From Desulfonatronum sp. (GTDB lineage Bacteria > Desulfobacterota > Desulfovibrionia > Desulfovibrionales > Desulfonatronaceae), in contig SKYX01000373.1 of the NCBI GenBank assembly GCA_007127655.1, positions 1 to 6,432 of the forward strand: a stretch of DNA of 6,432 bases, given 5' to 3'. Below are positions 1 through 5,120 of the stretch, in pieces (position 1 is the first letter of the stretch; every line of letters starts with the position of its first letter). The position numbers were made by a program, and so were the translations under genes. The notes beneath the pieces were generated by a model. The model was not told where the DNA came from, searched no databases, and was given only the letters and a program-made list of their open reading frames with translations.

Positions 1-45
1 ATTTGGTGTGGTTGCTCATGATTTTTCTCATCGCGTGGCCATTGG

Positions 46-366
46 TCAGGATATCCGAATTCCAGCCTGCTTTATTTTCAGATAAAATTGAGAAGGGTCA
101 GTCTGGACGTCATGCAAAGAGAACGGATGGATTTCCAAACGCAGGTCAACCCGTCTACGATGCTTGCCGATTCTTTGCATGTCAAAATATGGAATACCTT
201 GGAAATCTTTGGAAACAACAGCGACATCAATGTCGCTGTCGTCGCTGGCCCTGCCTTCCGCCGCGGAACCGAAAAGGTAGGCGTCCGCGACATCGATGCC
301 GTCCTGGCGCAAGGAGTCGAGAAACATTTTCGCCTTGTTTACGTATATATCTTTTTCAGCAGGCAT
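46..366 (-). CDS. MNT-type minimal nucleotidyltransferase (HEPN partner, putative antitoxin)
   Basis: This 106-residue protein has the size and motifs of a minimal nucleotidyltransferase domain (MNT, polymerase-beta fold). Seen: strand-turn motif GSAAEG (G33-S34), then SDIDVAVV with the metal-binding pair D45 and D47, and a later acidic strand VDLRLE (D74, E78) that may supply the third carboxylate. Known: MNT proteins paired with HEPN proteins act as antitoxins, in the MntA/HepT case by adding AMP to the HEPN partner. The ATG at 366 is supported by AAGGAGGT placed 6 nt upstream, inside the end of the HEPN gene; the two genes overlap by 28 bp, so their translation is probably coupled. Inference: cytoplasmic antitoxin or modifier of the HEPN protein. 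A solitary nucleotidyltransferase of other function is less likely because of the neighbour. Family is confident; antitoxin activity is not shown by the sequence. Confidence 0.88.
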   Translation of the reverse strand: MPAEKDIYVNKAKMFLDSLRQDGIDVADAYLFGSAAEGRASDDSDIDVAVVSKDFQGIPYFDMQRIGKHRRRVDLRLEIHPFSLHDVQTDPSQFYLKIKQAGIRIS

Positions 367-731
367 TCTTGGACCTCCTTGATACGTTCAAGGTTTGTCG
401 CGGCAAACTCTTTCGTGCAAATCTGATAAAATTTGAATTTTTCATCAGGATATCTGGTTGAAATGTTGAACGTGTTGACCCCATCCAGGAAATCAAGGGT
501 TTCCTCGTCAAAGTCTCCACCTGCCAGGGTCGCCAGTCTGACCAGATCATGAATGCGTGGCGGAAACGTCTTCTTGTGCTTGACGAACAGAGCCTTGAAA
601 AGCTTCTCGAGAACAAGGTGAGCGATGAAGAGAGACCAGTCATATTTGCCGCTCTTGTAAAGAGACTCAGCCACATCCCAATCGTGCCCGGCGGAACTGA
701 CCCAGTACTCGACTTTTTCTTTTACCTCCAT
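339..731 (-). CDS. HEPN-domain protein (PF05168-like), putative toxin of a HEPN/MNT pair
   Basis: 130-residue, probably all-helical protein. Seen, in order: a first helix pair (KVEYWVSSAGHDWDVAESL), the helix LVLEKLFKALF (about 40-49), the block PPRIHDLVRLA (57-67) and STRYPDE (91-97). The EK-KAL, HDL-L and RYP signatures match the PF05168 HEPN family. No Arg-x4-6-His motif, the usual RNase signature of HEPN toxins, is present: the histidines are at 16, 38, 52 and 61 and none has an arginine at that spacing. So it may be a substrate-binding HEPN, or use other residues. Start: the ATG at 731 has GAGG 6 nt upstream; an in-frame ATG at 749 lacks a good SD. It overlaps the MNT gene, its likely neutralising or modifying partner, and may be coupled to a small ORF upstream. 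The family call is firm; toxicity is inference. Confidence 0.85.
   Translation of the reverse strand: MEVKEKVEYWVSSAGHDWDVAESLYKSGKYDWSLFIAHLVLEKLFKALFVKHKKTFPPRIHDLVRLATLAGGDFDEETLDFLDGVNTFNISTRYPDEKFKFYQICTKEFAATNLERIKEVQECLLKKIYT
373..380 (-). promoter_or_regulatory. Strong ribosome binding site for the MNT gene
   Basis: AAGGAGGT on the minus strand, 6 nt before the ATG at 366. It lies within the last codons of the upstream HEPN gene. It fixes the MNT start at 366 rather than the later in-frame ATG at 327, and suggests the second protein is made efficiently relative to the first, as expected if the antitoxin must be in excess. Confidence 0.8.
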
Positions 732-817
732 CAGGCACCTCGCACGCATCTCATTACGGTCGTGAATTTCGGAGTCAGGGTGCAGGGTGCTCGAATGTGG
801 CTTGAAGCGTAGGGCAT
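731..817 (-). CDS. Possible 28-aa leader ORF coupled to the HEPN gene
   Basis: A small ORF starting MPYASSHIRAP and ending VMRCVRGA. It has its own SD-like AGGAG 8 nt before the ATG at 817, and its TGA overlaps the HEPN ATG as TGATG, the classical arrangement for translational coupling. The peptide resembles no family I know. It is Arg-rich near the C-terminus, has two Cys and no membrane segment. It could be a leader that makes HEPN translation depend on upstream translation, or the match of start, SD and stop could be chance in a short frame. No protein function is proposed. Confidence 0.3.
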   Translation of the reverse strand: MPYASSHIRAPCTLTPKFTTVMRCVRGA

Positions 818-885
818 GGCGGGGGCTCCTGTGGTGCGAGAAGGGCGACAGGGTAACAGGGTAACGGAGTTTTCTCGTACCCTGT
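776..885. repeat. CAGGGT repeat cluster upstream of the HEPN/MNT genes
   Basis: Four direct copies of CAGGGT (776-781, 783-788, 849-854, 857-862) and one inverted copy (ACCCTG, 879-884). The units at 849 and 857 are part of a tandem ACAGGGTA pair (848-855, 856-863), and 856-863 forms a perfect 8-bp inverted repeat with TACCCTGT at 878-885 around a 14-nt centre. Two copies lie inside the small ORF and three upstream of its SD. Layout fits a set of operator half-sites or a hairpin in the leader of the HEPN/MNT transcript. No U-run follows, so it is not a typical intrinsic terminator. The rest of the 229-nt gap between HEPN and the HAD gene shows no clear promoter. Confidence 0.45.
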
Positions 886-960
886 GATCAGGAATGAGGC
901 AAACAGACGATGGGGGGCCGTGACAACCTCCGGCTTCTTGCTATCGAAGGATCGCGAAAA

Positions 961-1431
961 CTACCCGCGAAGCGTGGCCGCCAGGCGGAGAGGGTGGCGC
1001 AGGAGGTCCAGGGCGTCCAGGATGGAGCGGCAGACCACGTCCGAGGCGGCCAAGGTTTTTGGGGCCGCGCCTTCTTCCTGGAGCAGGGCGATGCCCAGGG
1101 CCGCTTCGTGGAGCATCAAGGCGTCGTTACGACCGTTGCCCATGGCCGCGGACAGGGCCGGGTCGAAGGCGCGCAGATGGTCGGCTTTGGCCTGGGCTTG
1201 ATTTTGGGGCGGGATGATCAGCAGGTCGCAGGGAACGACTTTCAGCTCTTCCCGCACGCTGCTGAAGGTGTCCGCCGTGAGGACGTGGATGTCCAGGTGC
1301 CGGGACAACTCATCCAGGCGCTCCGCGACCCCTGGCAGAATACGGCCGTCCAGGGCCAGAGTGCCGTTGTAGTCCAGAAAAAGATGGGCAAGACGCAGCG
1401 TTTTCCATCCGGGTACGTGGATGTGCAGCAC
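961..1431 (-). CDS. HAD-superfamily hydrolase, soluble P-type-ATPase-like (COG4087-like)
   Basis: 156-residue cytoplasmic protein with compact HAD order and no cap domain. Seen: motif I LFLDYNGTLA (nucleophile D20, N22 in place of the usual second Asp), motif II VLTADT (T52), a candidate motif III Lys at K82 in QAKADHL, and motif IV MGNGRNDALML (N102, D103) matching the GDGxND loop of P-type ATPases but with Asn at 99. This combination is what I recall for the soluble P-type ATPase group COG4087, found in sulfate reducers and archaea; that assignment is from memory. Likely a phosphatase on a small phosphorylated compound; substrate unknown. The start is GTG at 1431 with an AAAGGGGG run just upstream; no in-frame ATG occurs before residue 97. 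It stands alone, 117 nt after the RelE-like gene and 229 nt before HEPN, with no convincing promoter seen. Confidence 0.78.
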   Translation of the reverse strand: MLHIHVPGWKTLRLAHLFLDYNGTLALDGRILPGVAERLDELSRHLDIHVLTADTFSSVREELKVVPCDLLIIPPQNQAQAKADHLRAFDPALSAAMGNGRNDALMLHEAALGIALLQEEGAAPKTLAASDVVCRSILDALDLLRHPLRLAATLRG

Positions 1432-1548
1432 GGTGGCCCCCCTTTCCGTTTTTTAGGCTAAAGTACCTTGCCGGAGGCAGGTTGTCGCACTTTCGGGCAA
1501 GCACGAGCAAAAAACCGGCACGAACTTGGTGTGTGAAAGCTCTGGGAG

Positions 1549-2064
1549 TCAACACGCGGTCGTCTTGCCCGACTGGGTACACAGGCCTTGGAATATTTCT
1601 CTGAGGGTCTGCTGGTCAATGATTTCATGGAGCGGCCGGTCGTAGAAGTCGTCGTCCGAGCATGCCCACCCCTCGATCGCATCTTCGGGAATGGCCTCAG
1701 ATGGAGAACACGAACAGGAGACGATCTCGCCCCTGGAAAGGTCCAGCTTGCATCCGGCGTTGTTTTTGATCCAATTGTCCGTTTCGTCGTGCGTTCCCAG
1801 GAACAGGAAGACGAAATACCCATCTTTTTTGGCCATGACCAGCCGATGGCCGCTGACCAGGTGGAACTTACAGCAATTTTCCATTCTGGCCTCGCCGTTC
1901 TTGGTCAGCTTGCCGCTCAATTTCTGATCCAGATGGTCGCTGCCAGCCAGCTCCTGGATCAGCTCCTCGGCCTGCCGCGCGGCAACCCTCGCTTTCCCTC
2001 CGGCCAAACGCATCTTCTCCAGTTTCTTGGAGAACTGAACAGGATCGTAAATTATCGCGGCCAT
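1549..2064 (-). CDS. RelE/HigB-like domain protein with long C-terminal extension
   Basis: 171-residue protein. Seen: a charged, helical N-terminus (residues 1-45), a core at about 50-103 (KLSGKLTKNGEAR, then GHRLVMAKKDGYFVFLFLGTHDETDNWIKNN), and a tail of about 65 residues that is acidic (EAIPEDAIEGW, SDDDFYD) with Cys at 117, 119, 135, 162 and 171. The core follows the RelE/ParE toxin pattern: basic strand, xYR/HR-LV strand, hydrophobic strand, then HD-x-x-D-x-W. R60, R74 and H92 are candidate functional residues. Known RelE proteins cut mRNA on the ribosome; whether this one does is unknown. RelE toxins are usually 80-110 residues, so the protein is long. ATG 2064 is chosen for GAGGAG 6 nt upstream; an in-frame GTG at 2088 lies before that SD. 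No antitoxin gene is visible on either side. Divergent domain call, moderate certainty. Confidence 0.6.
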   Translation of the reverse strand: MAAIIYDPVQFSKKLEKMRLAGGKARVAARQAEELIQELAGSDHLDQKLSGKLTKNGEARMENCCKFHLVSGHRLVMAKKDGYFVFLFLGTHDETDNWIKNNAGCKLDLSRGEIVSCSCSPSEAIPEDAIEGWACSDDDFYDRPLHEIIDQQTLREIFQGLCTQSGKTTAC

Positions 2065-2070
2065 GATGGT

Positions 2071-2076
2071 CTCCTC
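2071..2076 (-). promoter_or_regulatory. Ribosome binding site deciding the start of the RelE-like gene
   Basis: GAGGAG on the minus strand, 6 nt before the ATG at 2064. It selects this ATG over the in-frame GTG at 2088, which would place the SD inside the coding sequence. Confidence 0.75.
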
Positions 2077-2120
2077 AATGTTGAGCACCTTTTAGGATCG
2101 TGCTGCGTGACATGTGAACT

Positions 2121-2138
2121 TTTATCTGGGCGGATAAA
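2121..2138. promoter_or_regulatory. Candidate operator palindrome in the RelE-like gene leader
   Basis: Perfect inverted repeat TTTATC-TGGGCG-GATAAA (6-bp arms, 6-nt centre) about 20 nt downstream of the candidate -10 box and 45 nt before the SD. The position suits a repressor site for the RelE-like gene. The AT-rich arms and the lack of a U-run argue against a terminator for the ABC operon. Arms of this length occur by chance, so the call rests on position. Confidence 0.3.
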
Positions 2139-2157
2139 TAAGGTATATGACTGAAAT

Positions 2158-2184
2158 ATTATAAAATAAACGCTATGATGTCAT
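2158..2184 (-). promoter_or_regulatory. Candidate sigma-70-type promoter of the RelE-like gene
   Basis: A perfect TATAAT (minus strand, 2158-2163) with ATGACA at 2179-2184, separated by 15 bp, shorter than the ideal 17. It sits in an AT-rich stretch immediately after, and overlapping, the end of the ABC ATPase gene, and would give a leader of roughly 85 nt. It implies the RelE-like gene is transcribed separately from the ABC operon. Confidence 0.4.
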
Positions 2185-2945
2185 GTTTTAGCCTCAGATT
2201 CCAACATTTCAAGCAATTTTGTGACCAAAGCGCCGTAGGCCGGGTCAGAGCGCTTTCGTGGGCGGGGCATGTCAACGGGTATGTCGGCAAGCATCTTGCC
2301 GGGGCTGGCCGACATGACCACGATTCGGTCGCTCAAATAAACGGCTTCATCCACGCTGTGGGTCACGAAGAGGATGGTTTTGCGGTTTTTGTTCCAGATG
2401 GTCAGCAGTTCTTTCTGCAGCAGGATTCTGGTATGGGCATCCAATGCACCGAACGGTTCGTCCATCAGGAGAATTTGCGGGTCGTTAGCCAGGGACCGAG
2501 CAATGGCCACCCTCTGCTGCATGCCGCCGGACAATTCATACGGATAGGACTTCGTGTAGGCGTCAAGTCCGACCAGACGCAGGTATTGCATGCCGATCTC
2601 AATCCGCTCCCGTTTACCTTTTCCCAGAAATTCCGGACCGAGAACGACATTGTCGATGACGTTGCGCCAGGGAAGCAGGGAATACTCCTGAAAAACCATC
2701 CCAATCTCGTGGCTGCTTGAGGTCAACAGTTTGCCCTTATAGAAAATTTTTCCTTGATAGTCTCTGTCCAAGCCCGCGACCAGCCGAAGCAGGGTGGACT
2801 TTCCGCAACCGGAAGGTCCGAGGATGCAGACGAAGTCGTTCTCGAAAATATCAAGGTCAATGCGGTCAAGGGCGTTGATCCGTTCTTTCTTTTCGGTGAG
2901 ATAGGTCTTGCGGACGTCCGACAGGTTCAAAATGGGGTTGTTCAT
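2181..2945 (-). CDS. ABC transporter ATPase, SsuB/TauB/NrtD type
   Basis: 254-residue nucleotide-binding subunit of an importer, a normal full length for the family. Seen: Walker A GPSGCGKST (43-51), Q-loop at Q86 in MVFQEYSLLPW, signature LSGGMQQR (138-145), Walker B ILLMDEPFGALD (158-169) and H-loop H196 in VTHSVDEA. The MVFQEYSLLPW and EPFGALD wording is typical of the nitrate/sulfonate/taurine group. All catalytic residues are present, so it should hydrolyse ATP at the inner face of the membrane to drive uptake through the adjoining permease. The ATG at 2945 follows the permease stop by 7 nt; the SD is weak, so translation probably depends on the permease. It is the last gene of the operon. 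Substrate cannot be told from this subunit. Confidence 0.95.
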   Translation of the reverse strand: MNNPILNLSDVRKTYLTEKKERINALDRIDLDIFENDFVCILGPSGCGKSTLLRLVAGLDRDYQGKIFYKGKLLTSSSHEIGMVFQEYSLLPWRNVIDNVVLGPEFLGKGKRERIEIGMQYLRLVGLDAYTKSYPYELSGGMQQRVAIARSLANDPQILLMDEPFGALDAHTRILLQKELLTIWNKNRKTILFVTHSVDEAVYLSDRIVVMSASPGKMLADIPVDMPRPRKRSDPAYGALVTKLLEMLESEAKT

Positions 2946-2952
2946 GATGAGG

Positions 2953-3786
2953 CTATCTGTACTTTTTTTGCCAGGAAAACTTATTCGTCTCCACGGCCTT
3001 GAAGATGGTGTCCAGCAATACGCCGACGATGCCGATGGATATCATCCCGGCAATGACGACATCCGTACGGGCTACGGTATAGGCATGGATGATCAGGTAT
3101 CCGACGCCGGAGATGCTTCCCGGAAGCATCTCCGCGGAGACCAGACACATCCAGGCCACCCCCAACCCGATACGCATTCCGTTGACAATGGAAGGGGCCG
3201 CCGCGGGGATGAGTATCTTGCGGAATATGTCCCACTCGTTGCCGCCAAGGGTGCGGGCCGACTCGATAAGGGTGGTCCTGACGCCTTGCACGCCGTGAAT
3301 CGTGCTCAGGAGAATCGGGAAAAAAGCACCGATGAAAATGATGAAGATCATTGAGAGCTTGATGTTGCGCAGATACACGTACAGCGAGCCGGACTCGAAG
3401 GGATAGAACATCGCCAGGCTGGAAACACCGAACCAGGCCAACACCAGAGGTACCCACGCCAGTGGGGGAATGGGGCGAAACAGGCCCAGGAAATAGTGGA
3501 ACAGTTTGAAGGTCAGCGGACTGTACCCCATGAGCATTCCCAGGGGGATCGCCAGGCAAACCGCTAGAACATAGCCGCAAAAGACCCTGATGATGCTGAT
3601 GGTGATGTTGTCGATGAGTGAGCCCATCCCGATCAAGGACGTACCGGGGCTGCTCATGATGACGAGAACGTCTTCAATCGACGGCAGGATGATCTTGTTG
3701 CCGATGGATTGCGCCAAATACATCCAGACTATCAAAAATATTGCCGGAATGGTGAAATAAATGAGAATATTGAATGTTTTTTTCAT
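2953..3786 (-). CDS. ABC transporter permease, SsuC/TauC type (BPD_transp_1)
   Basis: 277-residue inner-membrane protein with about six hydrophobic segments, beginning at residues 6-25. Seen: RPIPPLAWVPLVLAWFG (104-120), the FIGAFFPILLSTIHGVQ block (151-167) and the EAA-type loop ESARTLGG...ILIPAAAP (175-198) that contacts the ATPase; these are hallmarks of the nitrate/sulfonate/taurine permeases. Odd: between WFG and the FFPIL helix there is extra sequence around residues 123-146 (MFYPFESGSLYVYLRN) that I do not expect from SsuC-like proteins, where these elements are nearly adjacent. The ATG at 3786 gives MKKTF before the first membrane helix; an in-frame TTG at 3855 would add an unlikely 23 residues. 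The SD is weak (CAGGG close to the ATG). It forms the channel with the ATPase, fed by the binding protein upstream. Confidence 0.93.
   Translation of the reverse strand: MKKTFNILIYFTIPAIFLIVWMYLAQSIGNKIILPSIEDVLVIMSSPGTSLIGMGSLIDNITISIIRVFCGYVLAVCLAIPLGMLMGYSPLTFKLFHYFLGLFRPIPPLAWVPLVLAWFGVSSLAMFYPFESGSLYVYLRNIKLSMIFIIFIGAFFPILLSTIHGVQGVRTTLIESARTLGGNEWDIFRKILIPAAAPSIVNGMRIGLGVAWMCLVSAEMLPGSISGVGYLIIHAYTVARTDVVIAGMISIGIVGVLLDTIFKAVETNKFSWQKKYR
3108..3140. repeat. Perfect 27-bp hyphenated palindrome plus overlapping 12-bp palindrome inside the permease gene
   Basis: CGGAGATGCTTCC (3108-3120), one central base (3121), then its exact reverse complement GGAAGCATCTCCG (3122-3134). TCTCCG at 3129-3134 also pairs with CGGAGA at 3135-3140, making TCTCCGCGGAGA. 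The last arm can therefore pair with either neighbour. The DNA encodes AEMLPGSISG of the permease, and the opposite strand reads EMLPGSIS as well. Arms of 13 bp with a 1-nt centre are not expected by chance in 6.4 kb. Confidence 0.85.
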
Positions 3787-3872
3787 GGCCCTGAAATATA
3801 GTGCAGTATTGAGTTCATCTTTGCCGATGCCTCGCGTTGGTTTGTGCGGTAACAATCAATTTGAGCATGTAT

Positions 3873-3882
3873 TGAGCGCTCA
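3873..3882. repeat. TGAGCGCTCA palindrome in the binding protein-permease gap
   Basis: A perfect 10-bp palindrome within the 146-nt gap between the binding-protein stop and the permease start. A further TGAGC at 3862-3866 precedes it, and a weak GCCC/GGGC hairpin lies at about 3885-3896. No U-run follows, so I do not call a terminator. The gap may hold an mRNA stability or processing element that sets the usual excess of binding protein over permease. I see no gene in it. Confidence 0.35.
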
Positions 3883-3932
3883 CTGCCCAGGCGGGCTTTC
3901 ACCGCTACTCGACAGCGAGCCCTTACTCAAAG

Positions 3933-5081
3933 TCAGGAGACAAATCGAAAGTCAAACAACCTGTTCATGACGTCTTCGATCTTCTTGCCTTTCAAATCAC
4001 CGTTGAAGGTGTTCATTTCATTGAGCACGTCCATGTAGACTCCTGCTCCGCGAACCCAATTTTCCGAGGGGGTCGTGGTGTAGACGACCGTAGACTTCCT
4101 TGCTGCTTCCACGGGAATGCCGATCCAATCAGATACGATTGTCGCCGTCTCCTCCATGTTGCTGTTGCAATATTCGGCTGTTTTGGTCATCAAACTCATA
4201 AATCCCATGACCGCATCTGGGTTGCTTTGGATGATTTCATCGCCCGCGGCGATGATGCAACAGGGGAAATCATGCCAGTATCCTTGGGGAGGCAACTCCC
4301 TGAGATCGAGGGCGATTTCTCCGGTACCCATGTGCTCGGCGACCTGGGGATGCGGTGAGGGCCCGACCCAGGCGTCCACCTGTTTGCTGATCAGCGCCGG
4401 GGACAGGCTTGAGGTTGCGCGCAGGTCCACCATCAGCACATCCGCGCTCATGTCCATGGGGTCCGAGGTGAAGGAGATCCCCGCCCGATGCATTCCGCCT
4501 TCCAGGACCATCTTGGGCGCGCTGGTGGGCGAGTGATAGCCGATCTTGAGCGGCTCCCCGCGCTCCTTCAAGTGGGCTACAAAGCCATCCCAGCCCTTCA
4601 CGCCGGAACCTTTCGGAAAGACCAGGGCCAAGCCTTCGGTATGGACAGGGCCAAGGATTTTCATAGGGGTGCCGGCGTCGATGCCGACCATTGCCGCTGG
4701 GAGGGAATAGCTGGCCAGGTTGATGTGCCTTTGCGCGAAAAGGGTCGCGGCTTCGGAACCGCTCTTGGCCACAATGATTTCAACATCGGAAATTTCCATG
4801 CCGTCCACGACCAACCGGTATTTTTGCTTGTCGATGATTGGTTTCAGATACATGCCGAAATCGCTGAACGCTTCCCCCTTGTGCATGGCGACCATGAGCG
4901 GTGCTTGATGGTCGACGAAAATGTAGCTCAGGTTGATTCGGGCAAGGGCCTGGGCGTAGGCTTCCTTGCTGTTCAGCAGCAGAGGGATCGTGCAGCACCC
5001 GCATGCCGCGGCGACACCCATCGCACCGCCGGAAAATTTCATGAAATCACGTCTCGTCAAATGGACTTTCAAGGAACCCAT
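3933..5081 (-). CDS. Tat-exported ABC transporter substrate-binding protein (NMT1/SsuA-like)
   Basis: 382-residue periplasmic binding protein. Seen: a Tat-type leader with TRRDFMK (R10, R11), a hydrophobic stretch (about 17-36) containing C27, C29 and C30, and a likely cleavage after AYA (A43). The mature part has the two-lobe pattern of NMT1/SsuA/NrtA proteins: an early IFVDHQAPLMVAMHKG segment, ILGPVHTEGLALVFPKGSG (142-160), LKIGYHSPTSAPKMV (178-192) and DAWVGPSPHPQVAEH (236-250). Known: this superfamily binds small molecules such as sulfonates, nitrate, pyrimidine precursors or aromatics; which one is unknown here. Start: ATG 5081 has GGAGG 5 nt upstream; the in-frame ATGs at 5084 and 5093 have a poor or absent SD. 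It lies 39 nt after the reductase gene and before permease and ATPase, so it should deliver substrate to that importer. Confidence 0.92.
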   Translation of the reverse strand: MGSLKVHLTRRDFMKFSGGAMGVAAACGCCTIPLLLNSKEAYAQALARINLSYIFVDHQAPLMVAMHKGEAFSDFGMYLKPIIDKQKYRLVVDGMEISDVEIIVAKSGSEAATLFAQRHINLASYSLPAAMVGIDAGTPMKILGPVHTEGLALVFPKGSGVKGWDGFVAHLKERGEPLKIGYHSPTSAPKMVLEGGMHRAGISFTSDPMDMSADVLMVDLRATSSLSPALISKQVDAWVGPSPHPQVAEHMGTGEIALDLRELPPQGYWHDFPCCIIAAGDEIIQSNPDAVMGFMSLMTKTAEYCNSNMEETATIVSDWIGIPVEAARKSTVVYTTTPSENWVRGAGVYMDVLNEMNTFNGDLKGKKIEDVMNRLFDFRFVS

Positions 5082-5120
5082 CATCGCCTCCATGGTTGAG
5101 GGTTATGCCTGTTTGGCAGG

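Noticed and set aside
1..31. Possible gene start on the minus strand at the left edge (MRKIMSNHTK, open to the edge)
   Set aside because: Only ten codons are visible and there is no SD before the ATG, so it cannot be told from chance.
848..885. Intrinsic terminator after the HAD gene
   Set aside because: The inverted repeat is present, but the loop is 14 nt and no U-run follows in the direction of transcription.
910..1461. Plus-strand ORF of 183 codons over the HAD gene
   Set aside because: Antisense of a gene with clear HAD motifs; low-complexity Gly/Val/Gln composition typical of a shadow frame.
1449..1548. T-rich run (GGTTTTTTGC on the minus strand, near 1510) as a terminator of the RelE-like gene
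   Set aside because: No stable stem precedes the run.
1588..2154. Plus-strand ORF of 188 codons opposite the RelE-like gene
   Set aside because: The minus-strand frame has a strong SD and a plausible fold pattern; the plus frame has neither and runs out through the promoter region.
3787..3855. N-terminal extension of the permease from an in-frame TTG at 3855
   Set aside because: It would add 23 polar residues before the first membrane helix, with a rare start codon; the ATG at 3786 gives the normal MKKTF start.
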